42,268 bases of DNA from an uncultured Acetatifactor sp. (GTDB taxonomy: Bacteria > Bacillota > Clostridia > Lachnospirales > Lachnospiraceae): NCBI GenBank assembly GCA_910583845.1, contig CAJUAB010000001.1:240500-282767 (forward strand), read 5' to 3'. The position numbers and the translations under genes are program-made. A model generated the notes under the pieces. It did no database searches. It had not been told where the DNA came from and saw only the letters and a list, made by a program, of their open reading frames with translations. The first letter of the stretch is position 1. Each line of letters opens with the position of its first letter. Below, piece after piece: positions 16,451 to 27,500 of this stretch.

Positions 16451-16479
16451 ACAATATCTCATTCTTTACATATTGTCAA
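16451..16479 (-). promoter_or_regulatory. Promoter of the fructan ABC operon
   Basis: TTGACA (16474-16479), 17 bases and TATTGT (16451-16456) on the minus strand; about 120 bases of leader before the permease ATG. It lies between two predicted operators. Confidence 0.6.
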
Positions 16480-16517
16480 TAGTTACTTTTGCATTTTATA
16501 GATATTTTTAATCACTT

Positions 16518-16532
16518 TTTTACATTTGCACA
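16518..16532. promoter_or_regulatory. Predicted LacI-type operator, upstream of operon promoter
   Basis: TTTTACATTTGCACA, the inverted partner of 16412-16426, 91 bases away across the promoter. The pair could be bridged by a looping LacI tetramer or dimer pair. The 393-bp gap 16333-16725 is otherwise AT-rich without ORFs. Confidence 0.6.
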
Positions 16533-16637
16533 TTCCATTTTATTCACTTTTCTCTTTTCTTACACTTTATGGAGCAGTGTAGCACAAAAGTGCCTTCATT
16601 TAGCGATCAAATTTCTGAAATTATATCCAAATTGCAT

Positions 16638-16674
16638 TTTTACATTTGACACTTTCCGATTTGTGCATTATAAT
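16638..16674 (+). promoter_or_regulatory. LacI-gene promoter with overlapping operator
   Basis: TTGACA (16646-16651), 17 bases and TATAAT (16669-16674) match consensus perfectly. TTTTACATTTG (16638-16648), the 11-base core of the operators, overlaps the -35 box, suggesting that the regulator represses its own gene. Confidence 0.7.
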
Positions 16675-16725
16675 GGGTGTAGAAAAGATCTTATCCAATA
16701 AACAAAATGAATCGGAGATAGTGAG

Positions 16726-17787
16726 ATGGCAGAACGAGTTACAATTCAAGACATCGCGGACGCGCTGGGGGTATCACGGAACACGGTCTCCAAGGCGCTC
16801 AACAATACCGGGATACTGGCCGAAGCCACAAGGGACAAAGTCTTACAGAAGGCTATGGAAATGGGATACAAACAGTTTTCCTATATTAACATTGCCGGAA
16901 TTGGGAAAAAAGCGGAGCCCGAACAGCCCGCCGGAGAAATAGCGCTTTTTTTTACGGGGTTTATAGGAAATTCCCATTTTTCCTCCACCATGCTGGACAA
17001 ATTCCAGCGGGAGCTGTCGCAGCTGGGTTACAGCCTTACCATGCACCGGATCTCCCCGGAGACAATGGACGCCTTACAGCTTCCCGCTTCCTATCATAAA
17101 GAGCAGACCGCAGGAATCGTCTGCATAGAAATATTTGAACGGAGCTACGCCGATATGCTCTGCGAACTTGAGACTCCTGTCCTGTTCGTGGATACGCCGG
17201 TCATCGGCCTGGGCAAACCGCTGCGCGCTGACTGCCTCTACATGGAAAATCAGTCCGGCATCTATCGCTTTATACAGGAAATGCTCCGGCGAAACAAAAA
17301 GCGGATCGGATTCATCGGGGAATACTTGCATTGCCAGTCCTTTTTCGAACGATATATGGGATACCGTAATGCCATGTATCTCTCCGGATTACCCTGCGAA
17401 GAGAAATGGTGCTTTATCAGCAACAAGCCGGGGATCAGAAGGCCAAACAGTAAGGACTATCAGGAATATCTGGAAGAATGCCTTCAAAGCGCCGCCTCAT
17501 TGCCGGACGTGTTCCTCTGTGCCAACGATTTTGTAGCATTGGATACCTTGCAGGTATTCAAGCGGCTGGGGGTTACGGTACCTGACGATGTCTGGCTCTG
17601 TGGCTTTGACGACTCGCCGGAATCAAAGCTGGTAACCCCAACACTCACCACGATTCATATTCACAGTCAGATTTTAGGGTTTTCCGCGGTGCATCTGCTG
17701 ATCTCCCGCATCAAAGAGCCCTCTCTGAATTTCCGTACCATGCACACAGAGACAAGCCTGATTTACCGAGAGTCCACAGGCGATTGA
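16726..17787 (+). CDS. LacI-family transcriptional regulator
   Basis: The 353-residue protein starts with the LacI helix-turn-helix (VTIQDIADALGVSRNTVSKALNN, shown in part as IADALGVSRNTVSKAL) and hinge (about 1-60). A periplasmic-binding-protein-like sensor domain follows; CGFDDSPESKLVTPTLTTI near residue 300 is the family signature. GGAG lies eight bases before ATG. It is divergent from the fructan ABC operon and upstream of two membrane-protein genes. Repeats matching a LacI-type operator surround both promoters, so it probably represses the operon until fructose, sucrose or an oligomer binds. The inducer is inferred. Confidence 0.92.
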   Translation: MAERVTIQDIADALGVSRNTVSKALNNTGILAEATRDKVLQKAMEMGYKQFSYINIAGIGKKAEPEQPAGEIALFFTGFIGNSHFSSTMLDKFQRELSQLGYSLTMHRISPETMDALQLPASYHKEQTAGIVCIEIFERSYADMLCELETPVLFVDTPVIGLGKPLRADCLYMENQSGIYRFIQEMLRRNKKRIGFIGEYLHCQSFFERYMGYRNAMYLSGLPCEEKWCFISNKPGIRRPNSKDYQEYLEECLQSAASLPDVFLCANDFVALDTLQVFKRLGVTVPDDVWLCGFDDSPESKLVTPTLTTIHIHSQILGFSAVHLLISRIKEPSLNFRTMHTETSLIYRESTGD

Positions 17788-17802
17788 AAAAGGAGGATAA
17801 CC

Positions 17803-18480
17803 ATGCGCAATCTTTTGAATCCGGAAGGGAAAGTAATGCTTTTTTTCACCAGACTGGCTTACAGCGCCTACCTGAATGCCCTGTGGCTTCTCTGCTGCCT
17901 TCCTGTTATAACGGCGGGGGCGTCTACCACAGCCCTGTTCTATGTGACACTCAAAGTGGCAAAAAATGAGGAGGGAAACATCACCGGTGCCTTTTTCCGG
18001 GCATTTCGCCGGAATTTCAGGAAAGCCACCGCCATATGGCTGATCCTCCTTATTTCCGGAATCATTCTGGCGCTGGACGGATATGTTTTATACCATATGC
18101 GCTTTGAAAATATCTTCTGGACCGTTGTGTCGGCAGTATTTCTGGTGGCGGCGGTCGCTTATGCCATCATCCTGATGTATATTTTTCCGCTTCTGGCCAG
18201 ATTCGAGAACACTTTAAAGGCTATGTTCCTGAATTCCATCATGCTGGGAATGCGTTTTCTGCTCTGTACCGCCGCCATGGCTTTCATTTATTTTGCCATG
18301 GCTTTCACAGTGATCAACCTCTTCACACCGGCGGTTATTTTCGGAGAAGGGCTCTGCGCTCTGCTCTGTTCCCATCTGCTGTCCAATATCCTTTTGCTCT
18401 GTGAAGAAAAAGCAAAAATCGCTGAAAACGGGGAGTCCGGCAATCATCCACCCGTAGAAAGACAGAAAGGAGAATTTTGA
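17803..18480 (+). CDS. YesL-like DUF624 membrane protein
   Basis: The 225-residue integral membrane protein has five predicted helices. Its N-terminus (NALWLLCCLPVITAGASTTAL) matches the DUF624/YesL family signature, usually encoded beside LplB/LplC-type sugar transporters and polysaccharide regulons; function is unknown. AGGAGG lies six bases before ATG 17803, and the gene follows lacI by 15 bp in the same transcript. A hydrophilic 25-residue tail follows the last helix. It ends five bases before the next gene, so the three genes form one operon. Confidence 0.85.
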   Translation: MRNLLNPEGKVMLFFTRLAYSAYLNALWLLCCLPVITAGASTTALFYVTLKVAKNEEGNITGAFFRAFRRNFRKATAIWLILLISGIILALDGYVLYHMRFENIFWTVVSAVFLVAAVAYAIILMYIFPLLARFENTLKAMFLNSIMLGMRFLLCTAAMAFIYFAMAFTVINLFTPAVIFGEGLCALLCSHLLSNILLLCEEKAKIAENGESGNHPPVERQKGEF

Positions 18481-18485
18481 GAGCC

Positions 18486-19334
18486 ATGAAAAACACAGCG
18501 CCCTGCACATCTGACATCTCTTTGTCCCCACATGGCAAACGGCTGGGTTCTCTGCTGCACGACGAGAACCTGCATACACTGCGCGGGAGGAAGAAGGTGC
18601 AGCATATTCTGACCTATTATAAATTTCCTCTGGCACTCATCTGTCTTATTGTCTTTTTCGCAGGCCGGATCATTTACGGTCATCTCACCTGCAAGGAGAC
18701 CCTTCTGTATACCGCTCTGGTGAATGTGAATGCCGGCGAGACCCTGACAAGACAGCTTGGCGAGGACTTCATTACTTATCTGAACACAGATGAGTCAGAC
18801 AGTGAATTGCAGTTATATACCGGTCTCTACCTGACGGACGATGAATTGAACGAATGGCATGAATACACTTACGCGTCCCGCATGAAGATACTGGCGGCTA
18901 TTGAGGGGAAGATGCTGGATGTGGTTCTAATGAACCGGGAGGCTTTTGATGCCTTCTCACAGAGCGGATACCTGCTGGACTTAGAAGATTTTCTGGCCTC
19001 CCGGGACGTGGATTTATATCAGACTCTGAAACCGGCTCTGGTCGCCAACATCGTTATTCTGGAAGATCATGCGGACGACATGGCGACGGATGCCGGTCTC
19101 ACCTACAAAGCGATCACAGAAGAGCGCTATTTCGGATTGGATCTGTCAGGAGCCACCTATATCCGGCAGGCAGGGTTTGAAGACACAGTCTATCTGGGGA
19201 TTATCGCCAATAGTCCCCGAGGAGATACCGTTGTTCAGTATCTGCAATATCTGTCCCTGGCAGAAAGCCCGTCGCCCGCAGGGCAGCTGCCGTATGCTTA
19301 CAAAATAAAGTGCTTGTTATCCCAAAGCTCATAA
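18486..19334 (+). CDS. Single-pass membrane protein of the sugar locus
   Basis: I do not recognise the family. The 282-residue protein has a cytoplasmic head of about 45 residues, one membrane helix (about 46-65) and a 210-residue outside part. That part is acidic, mixed alpha/beta and predicted to be folded (VVLMNREAFDAFSQSGYLLDLEDFL). The latter stretch resembles the lobe of a solute-binding protein, so an extracellular sugar-binding or scaffolding role is possible; this is inference. AAGGAG lies 13 bases before ATG 18486 and four before a TTG at 18477; the latter would overlap yesL by four bases. It is the last gene of the lacI operon and meets the defence island tail to tail. Confidence 0.65.
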   Translation: MKNTAPCTSDISLSPHGKRLGSLLHDENLHTLRGRKKVQHILTYYKFPLALICLIVFFAGRIIYGHLTCKETLLYTALVNVNAGETLTRQLGEDFITYLNTDESDSELQLYTGLYLTDDELNEWHEYTYASRMKILAAIEGKMLDVVLMNREAFDAFSQSGYLLDLEDFLASRDVDLYQTLKPALVANIVILEDHADDMATDAGLTYKAITEERYFGLDLSGATYIRQAGFEDTVYLGIIANSPRGDTVVQYLQYLSLAESPSPAGQLPYAYKIKCLLSQSS

Positions 19335-19438
19335 GCAATATTTGCCTTATCCAACTGCGCTTTCCGCCTTCTGTTTTCTTCCTGAAGGCTCCTCACCCGT
19401 TTTCGGAGAAAATCCAGATTATATGTCTCTATGTTCAA
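19298..19438 (-). CDS. Short coiled-coil ORF at island edge, possible remnant
   Basis: From TTG 19438 with AAGGA seven bases upstream, 46 residues can be read: a clear coiled coil, LDFLRKRVRSLQEENRRRKA, then LDKANIAYE. The frame is also open upstream to 19573 inside the UvrD-like gene. The pattern resembles the N-terminal helix of TOTE-type or similar multi-domain helicase/primase proteins, so it may be the surviving head of a deleted gene. It overlaps the 3' end of the convergent membrane-protein gene. Uncertain that it is expressed. Confidence 0.3.
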   Translation of the reverse strand: MNIETYNLDFLRKRVRSLQEENRRRKAQLDKANIAYELWDNKHFIL

Positions 19439-19488
19439 TGCAATTTCCTTCGTTTCATAATCTGTCTCTCCAAGTCCATCTTCCCATT

Positions 19489-21582
19489 TTACACGATCAG
19501 ATCCGACATCATGCCAAAACAGGTCACATATGCTCCAGCCCTTGCTCTTGTCAACGTCACATAGAGCAAACATTTTTCTTCCGTTTCAAATTCCTCAAGA
19601 GAAACATCATCGGAAAAATCGCTTCGCACTCCGTTGGGAAGCGTCTTGTTATTCACACCTGCAGCAAAGATATACTGAAACTCCAACCCCTTAACTCTGT
19701 GCATGGTGGCAATGCGTACACCGTCACAGGAACGGTCATCCACCTTGCTGGCCTTTATCTCAAATATCTCAAATCCGTTTTTTCTTAAGCCTTCCTTATA
19801 GGCATCCACCAACCTGTGCGTTCTTGCCACGAGACAAATATCCTTCCGGGAAACCCCCGCCGCCTCAAGCCCCTTTATCTCGCCTGCAATGAATTCCAGT
19901 TCTTCTTCCGGTGTGTTAAACTTCCTGATCGTCGGGGTATCACCATGCGTCAGGGACTGGCAATTATCACCGTCATCATACGCTTCATCCATGTCATCAA
20001 AGGACACACCCTTCAGCAGTCCGAAAGCATACTTTCTAATCTCTTCTGTTGTCCTGTAATTGATGCGAAGTTTTCTTGCCCTGCCCCGGACATTGATCCC
20101 GCACTTTGTAAGTATCGCCCTGTTACGATAAATTCTCTGATGGGCATCTCCCACGATAAAAATGTCGTTCCGATGACTGTCACCTGCAAGCGCCCGAATC
20201 AGCCGATACGCACTGGGACTCAGATCCTGCCCCTCATCCACAATAATATTTTCATATTTTCCGGCAGAGCACTGTTTCTCCAGAATAATGCGGCACTCGT
20301 ACATTGCATGCTCGGAATCGCGCATTTTCCGCTCATCGCACAGACACATATATTCTTCAAAAACGCCCCATACTTTCATGCGCTTGATGCGATCAAGGCG
20401 AAGCCCCCTGCCGACCCGGGAAGCCTTGATATACTTCTCTTTTGTATAAGCCTCCTGTGCCTGAACCACTCTGGTCCACTCATCCATAAAAAAATTCTTT
20501 GTATAATCCAGCGCTCCGCCCGCCCGGGCAATGGCTTCATCCCAAAGCTGATTCAGTTCATCCCCATAGGAGATAACATACTCATAGCCCTGATCACGAA
20601 GAAATAAAGCCACCCAGGCATCCAGGTTTATCACTTCCATCTTTTTCATCTGATCAACATCGGCAATCTTTCGAAGATTTTCGCGAATGTCGTCCGCAAG
20701 ATTCTTTGTAAAGGTGGTAAAGAGCACACGCTTTCCCATGGGAAGCTCCGCCGCCAGCCTCTTTGCTCTGTGCATGGCCACCACAGTCTTCCCCGTACCG
20801 GCCCCGCCAAGCACTTTGGCCGGGCCTGCGTAATCCCTGTTGACGATTCTTCGCTGTGTCGGATGCAGGAAAATTCGCCATTTCTCAAGCGGCTCTGCCA
20901 TGATCCGTTTCAATTCCTCTTCCCCGTCTACTATCACAAAGCTCTTCTTGCTGGAATCCGACTGCAATGCTTTCGCCAGATCTTCGGCTCCTGTCTCCGC
21001 AGATGTTTCTTCATAAAGCGTTTCAACCACTTCATCATAGGCAAAGCCATGAGCCAGCCATTCCAGACCTTCATAAGCCTCTTCGGGAAAGCTCTTTTTC
21101 ATGGCATAAAACGCCTCAAGCGTTTCCATACTCTTTACCATCGGAAGCTGTTCTTCCGGAAGCCCTATACGGATCAACTGATCATCCGTATAAGCTCCAA
21201 AAACAGTTTTCTTTTCAACCTGTTCCCCGGCAGCCACCTCCTGTACATCGAATACCTGAACACCGCCCGTAACCTTATTGATGGAACACTTCTTGCGTTT
21301 TGCCCATGCATAGGCTTCATCATGATGATCCACCCAGAGCAGCATATACACATTTGTATCAGGGCATCTGACTACAATCGCCCTGTATGTATCATCAATA
21401 TGAACCGAGCAGATATTCTTATCAATTCCTTCATCGATTTTCTCATAGTGAATTCCGGGAGAATTCGGATTGGTACGGAACTTATTGAAAAACTCCGTGG
21501 CTTTTCCCTGCCTGCTTCTGGGCAATGCTGCAAAAGAAGTCAGAAAATCCGTTGAAATCGCAACTACAGGTCTGTCCATCAT
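19489..21582 (-). CDS. RelE-like domain fused to UvrD-type SF1 helicase
   Basis: The 697-residue protein has two parts. Residues 1-112 have the RelE/ParE toxin pattern: FLTSFAALPRSRQGKATEFF, then SVHIDDTYRAIVV, then VYMLLWVDHHDEAYAWA. The rest is a UvrD/Rep helicase: HPTQRRIV Q-motif near 240, Walker A GGAGTGKT at 259-266, Walker B DEGQD, VGDAHQRIY, HRVKGLEFQ and the final LYVTLTRAR. It lacks a large accessory nuclease domain. Its ATGATG start overlaps the stop of the giant helicase gene as ATGA, with GGAGG six bases upstream, so the two are translationally coupled. Likely role: DNA unwinding in phage defence, with a toxin-fold domain acting as nuclease or binding surface. The fusion is read directly; the role is inferred. 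Confidence 0.85.
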   Translation of the reverse strand: MMDRPVVAISTDFLTSFAALPRSRQGKATEFFNKFRTNPNSPGIHYEKIDEGIDKNICSVHIDDTYRAIVVRCPDTNVYMLLWVDHHDEAYAWAKRKKCSINKVTGGVQVFDVQEVAAGEQVEKKTVFGAYTDDQLIRIGLPEEQLPMVKSMETLEAFYAMKKSFPEEAYEGLEWLAHGFAYDEVVETLYEETSAETGAEDLAKALQSDSSKKSFVIVDGEEELKRIMAEPLEKWRIFLHPTQRRIVNRDYAGPAKVLGGAGTGKTVVAMHRAKRLAAELPMGKRVLFTTFTKNLADDIRENLRKIADVDQMKKMEVINLDAWVALFLRDQGYEYVISYGDELNQLWDEAIARAGGALDYTKNFFMDEWTRVVQAQEAYTKEKYIKASRVGRGLRLDRIKRMKVWGVFEEYMCLCDERKMRDSEHAMYECRIILEKQCSAGKYENIIVDEGQDLSPSAYRLIRALAGDSHRNDIFIVGDAHQRIYRNRAILTKCGINVRGRARKLRINYRTTEEIRKYAFGLLKGVSFDDMDEAYDDGDNCQSLTHGDTPTIRKFNTPEEELEFIAGEIKGLEAAGVSRKDICLVARTHRLVDAYKEGLRKNGFEIFEIKASKVDDRSCDGVRIATMHRVKGLEFQYIFAAGVNNKTLPNGVRSDFSDDVSLEEFETEEKCLLYVTLTRARAGAYVTCFGMMSDLIV

Positions 21583-24500
21583 CTCTTCCCTCCAAATTTG
21601 TCCATTGTCAGTTTCTCCGTTGTCAAAAGCACCTTCCATCCCTCGCGCTCAAAGACTTCCGCATCCCCTTCCTGTCCCGGCAGAAGAAGTGCCACCTTCT
21701 CTTCCGTCCATGCCATGGAAGCCTCGCCAATCACAGCTCCGTTTTTATTGCTTTCAAGCTCGTAACCAACGCTATCAGGAGCAGGAATCTGATTCCTCAT
21801 CATCTCCATGGCACAGGCCTTCTCGACATCGTCCAGATAGTCATAAAGTTCCTCCCAGCCGCTCATATCCATATCCGCCATGAAATCCTTTGTGCTGTCA
21901 ACATCCGTACTGACAGGAGCCTCCGCAGGAAGCACCGTGTAAATTGAACGACTGATCCCCTTCCTTGTCATAAACAGCGCATCCTCCACAAACTGCATAT
22001 TGTTGAAAAAGCTCAGGAAGCCGTTCCAGTCCCTGTTGTAATGATCCGCCCGGCTGTCATCATCATTCAGAATAGCAAGCACACGAATCGGAGCATCCAT
22101 CTTTTTACCTCTGTCATCCATGGACAGCATGGAATAGATCCACATATTTCCCAGTGTCTGCCTGGGCTCCCACATGCCATAAATCGCCTTACCGTACGGA
22201 AACACCCTGCACCGGCTGTCCATGCTCTTGTAGACACTCTGCCACTTTGCTGCCTGCGCATCATATATACTCTGCTTATCCATCAACGTATAGTCAAGGA
22301 TCGAAAACGCAAAGGCCTTCGCATGCACCGCAAACAGTTCTTCCGCATCAGGACGGCTCAAATACTCCACCAGCAGTTCAAAGGGACCTTTCTTTGCCGG
22401 CATCAGCTCCTGCGCATTCATTGCCTTTACATAAGACATATACATTCTGGAGCCGCCCGGCAGTTTGTCATAAAGCCAGGTGTTGGTCCTGTAATCTCCT
22501 TTTGACCGGAATACATCCTGCACATCATTGTAGGAAAGAGACCACACCCTGTATTGGCCGCTCTTGACAATGGCCATACGTTTCAGGAAATCATCCGCCA
22601 CCTTGTCCTTATGGAAGGTGAAACCGTCGGTAAATACTGCCACCGGCTTCTGTGTACCGGCAGTGCGGACAGGCCAAAGCACAAAGTCGGGCCTGCATTT
22701 TACAGACACTCCCTCTGACGGTCCGAGATCTACCTGCGGCTCGACATCCCAGGTACATTCCCCCATCCTCAGGGAATAGCCTTCCTTCTCGTTTACCAGT
22801 TTCTTATTGACAGACACCATTCTGTTTACAGATCCGAGACGATTCAATGCTTCCAGAAACTGGCGCTCCAGCTCGCTTCCGATCAGCCGATTCGTATCAA
22901 TCAGAGAAAGTTTCCTGATCTTCTGCAGACTGTTCTTGCCCGACAGGATACTCTTAAACATAGAGAGCGCCGCCCGCCTTGAAATCTCACCGATATGCTG
23001 GCTCTGCCTGTAGGCATACAGACATTTATAGCATCCGTCCTTGTGTTCATCTTCCCTGCAGGTACATTTCTCCATCGTATCTACCGCAAGCTGCATGACA
23101 TCGATCATGCCGTGCCTGTCGTTCATCAACTGCCTCAGATACCCGGTTCCGCCCGGAACCGTATCATAGATGACCAGATACTGATTCCTGTAATCTGCAT
23201 CAGGAATCGGCTCCTGGCTGACAGTTGCGCCCAGATGGTCAATATTTCCGAATTTCTTTTTCATTCCCAGCATAAATGCTGCGACAAAGGATTCTACCCT
23301 CACCCGGGAGGTATCCAGAGATGTGGCCGGAACCAGAATCCGTATTGCTTCCGTGGTGAACTGCCTGTAAAGAAACAGACACTCTTCATAAGGCTCCTGC
23401 AATGGATTCGTCCTGGCGTCCTTAACCATGAGGCAATATCGGGTATGCTGCGGCGGCCTGTTCGGCAGCTGGATCTTTCCGCAGTATTTGCATACCGCAA
23501 ATCCCTTGCGGACGGATTCTTCTCCGGCAACAAACAGTTTTTCGCCGCTTAAATCCCTCTCCCCAAAATTGATTTCCCGCAGGGTTGCCTTCTTTACAAA
23601 CTCATAACCAAACGGAAACTCCGCCTTTTCTATTCTATATGCGGGATCAATATCCTTATCCTCCTCCACCTCCACCAGCATTTCCTTGTTGTAGAACTTC
23701 GTAGTACGGTCATCGCTGTCATCGCTGCTGATACTCTCCTTGTACTTCATGTTGGAATATACCATCTGCACCTTCAGCATAGGCCGCACCTGGCCGGCAT
23801 CTCCCCATCCCGGGCTGCCGCACCTGTCACAGACAATATGCGGCTTGCCGGAATTTTCAAGCTCCGCATGGGAACAGGAGGGACACAGCCTCCATCTCTC
23901 TATCTTTGTGGTATTCATATCCACCTGGTCGATATTCAGTTTCTTGCCGCCTGCATAAAAACTGTTCAGCGGAGCAAATTCACTGATCGCGGAAGATGCC
24001 GAACGGTTGTATTCATAAATAAATTTCTCTCCTTTCGGCTTCCCGCCCTCTTCCGGAGCTTCCGCCCGGTAAAGAATTGCTTTCAGGACAATACCTGTTT
24101 CAGGGAAGGCATAGTTTGGCAACAGCCCCTGATCTGACATAAACGCAAACGTATTCTTTTCATTGATATTCATGACTACTCTGCCAAGCGCAGCCACTTC
24201 CCCCTTCAATTCCTGCATTTCTTCCTCGTAGGCGGAATCCTTCGGTTTCACCTCCAGCTGCCTGATCAGGGCATTCAGTTCGTCAATATTTGTCTGAATA
24301 GCCTTCTTGTGATCCTTAATATTTCGGAATTCTTCGAATATCCTGCTTTGAAGAGTCTCGCCGCCCTGCCCGTCCCCCATGGCAAAACGAGTGATCTCCT
24401 TCTTTGCATTCTCATCCAGACCGCCCCTTCCGTTCACACCGGCATTGAAGGTCTGTATAAATGTCCTCAACAGCCTGGAAAGATTATCCTGTACATAATT

Positions 24501-27500
24501 CAGATAGTTATACGGAAACCGTTTCTTATCCTTACCGTCCAAAGCAGACAGCACCTGATTCAACGAAAGCGGTACATCCGCCTTCCCGGCCTTTACCCAG
24601 GAGTCCATACAATACGCCATAAACTGTCTTGCCAGCACGGATGTGGCCCTTAAGAATACCTTGGGCGGTTCCACACTCCCCCTGATCATCTCTTCCGGCT
24701 CCGCATAGAAATACAGATCATGAGGTCTGGCATTTGCCACAGCGAGCACAAGCGAATTACCGTCCGTCCTTCCGCCACGACCTGCTCTCTGAGCATACTG
24801 TGCCTGTGCCGGCGGAATGGAACACATCACTACCGCAGAGAGATCACCGATGTCAATACCCATTTCCAGGGTGGGGGTACAGGATAGCAGATTTGCATCC
24901 CAGGGCATCTGTTCCTCCTTTTTCTTCTTAAAGTTCCGTTCCAGCTCTTCCCTCGGCTCTCTGTCCAGAAGTCCCGTATGCTCCCTGGCGACAATGCGTA
25001 CCATTTCACCGTTGCTGTAGAGCTTCCCATAGAAGTCAAGCCCTTCCTCCGCAGCCTCCACATAATGACCATGGCAGGCTGTACGAAGACAGCACATCCC
25101 CTCCGCGCTGCGCTGATTGCTCCCTGCCACGGTCATGCGGTTGCCGCAGACATCGCAGACCATCTGAACCGGATCACGGCTGACGGTGGTTTTTAGATAA
25201 CTGATTCCCCATGCCGGGACATTTTCAGGACCTTTTAATCTGTCTATGGTTCCCGCTGCCGTCAGTTCCTCCAGCATAATGGAAAGAACCTGATCGCAGG
25301 CATCCTCGCTGTGCATGGCCGGAAGGTATTTTTCAATCCACTTTCCGTACCATGACCGGCTGGAAATGTCGTCAAAAAACCAGGCTTTTTTTGCCCTGCC
25401 CCCAATGGTGATAAACTTTGGCGCATTCCGGCCTTCCCGCATGCCCGGAAGCCATTTATTCGTCCTGTAAACAAAACGGTTGCCGCCATTTTCAATATAC
25501 GGTATATAGATCGGATGGGAGAATGCGCCATTCTGTTTCATGGTAAGCAGTACGCCCATAATCATCCCTTCACATTCCTCTTTGCTGACGCCATCCAGAA
25601 GGCCATGCTCACTGACAGCCCTGTCCAAGATCCTCTCTGCGGCTCCGGCCAGATCAAAACGGGTTACACAGCACCCGGACTTTTCCAAAGAGCGTCCGAT
25701 ACGTGCCGACATGCCAAATTCCAGCATCATCTCATATTCCGCTCTCTTTGTGACAGACTCCATAAAAGCCGCGCCATCCTGATCGGCAATCCATACCCCT
25801 TTGGTGATCAGACTGTCATAGCCTCTCATCCACGTGAGAGACGGTGCGGCAAAGTAAGACAGGAACTTCTCATTCCCCATCTTGTCCTTCCAGTACCGCA
25901 CACAGTCCTCCGTAAAATCCTTCAACGATTTCTCTTCATCCTGCTTCCCGTAATACTGCTGCATGGCCATTCTGAGTCCAAACCGCCATGTCCTGGCATT
26001 ATAGAAGCCTGCATGATGCGATGCATCCTGAACATTATCCGTAAAAGTAAGCAGTTTCTTATCATCATTGAAATGTGAAGCATAAAGCTCCGAAACACTG
26101 GCACTGATAGCCGTAGCGCTTCTCACCCCCATAATGGCAAGGCCGCCCCGGCTTCCGCAGAACGGACACACAAAATTCCTGCCTCTTCCTGTTCCCGCTG
26201 TCTCCGGTCGAAATGTCCATACCGGAAATGTGCGATGACCGTTGCCGGAAAGCTGCCCTTCCCTCTCTTCCAGCGATAGCTCCATATCTTCCGGCGAAAG
26301 CACCTGTTTCTCATCCATAGATACTTCTGCGCTCTCCCCTTTCAAATGAGGGAATATGATCCGGATTCTCGGGTCACAGTCAAAATACAGGTTATAAAAT
26401 GTGGAAAGGTCGCCAAGCTCAATGTTTCCCGTCTCATTCAAAACAGTCGCCCAACCGGTCTCCCCACAGTCACGACAGTTTACAACAGGCAGATAATGTT
26501 TCGCCTGCATCTCATTCAAATCGGTAGCAAGGGCAAAATCCATATCCCTGTCATCCACTTTCGCCATAAGACGGCGAAGCTCCCTCATCCAGATCTGAAC
26601 CTGAACCGTCAGAAACGGACGCAGTCTGCCCTGGCAGTCTACAGTTCTCGCATGAGAGATCAGTGCATACAAAGCCTCCAAAGCGGACACTCCCTCTGCT
26701 CCAAGCTCCGCAAATTCCGGAAATCTTTCTTCCAGTTCCTTTGCCGCACTGCTGCTTTGTATATAATTCCCCTTTGCTCGTGTGATCAGTTCACGGAACA
26801 CACTGTGGTGCTGTAGGGCCAGGCCCAGCTGCACTCTTGCAGCATCCGTAAACAGATCGTCCGTCCGAAAGTCCTCAAGCCATGCGGTGGCAGCTGCCTT
26901 CAGATATTCTTCCAGATCATCCTGCAGCACAAGGGAATCCAGCTTTTCTGCAGCCTTCTTATCCGGTATTCTGAAATCATCCACATCTTCTCCGGCAAAA
27001 TATTCTTCCGGAGAAAGTCTGTCCTCGATGATAACGGAATCCTCTTCAAAAGCCTCTCCAAAAATATCTTCTGCGTAATTTCGGATATTCTCACTCACCT
27101 CTTCACCGCCCATAGTGGCGGAAGTGCCGATACAGCACAGATGCCCCGGCAAAATATGCAGGCGGACTTTAAGTCTCCTGAGCAGGCAGGCAAGGTCAGT
27201 ACCCTGGGCGCCATCGAAGGTATGTAATTCGTCTACGGCAATATATTTTAATGTTTCCGGTTGATTCCATTTCCACAGATCCGCATCCTTCGGGCGCACA
27301 AGCAGATAGTCCAGCATCTTATAGTTGGTCATCAAAATATCCGGCGGAGAAGCCAGGAGCGTATCATGATCCGTAATCACCTTGTCCGGCATCATCATCT
27401 TGGCGGCGCTTTTCTCCCTTCCCCCCACATACATACCTACCCGGATCTTTGCGGACTTAAGCTCCGAACTGCCGTCCACCAGTTCAGCCATACGTTTTGC

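Noticed and set aside
20770..21555. Long plus-strand ORFs opposite the defence genes (also 19816-20607 and 27261-28019)
   Set aside because: These are antisense shadows of well-defined helicase genes, with no ribosome sites and odd composition rich in His, Phe and Cys.
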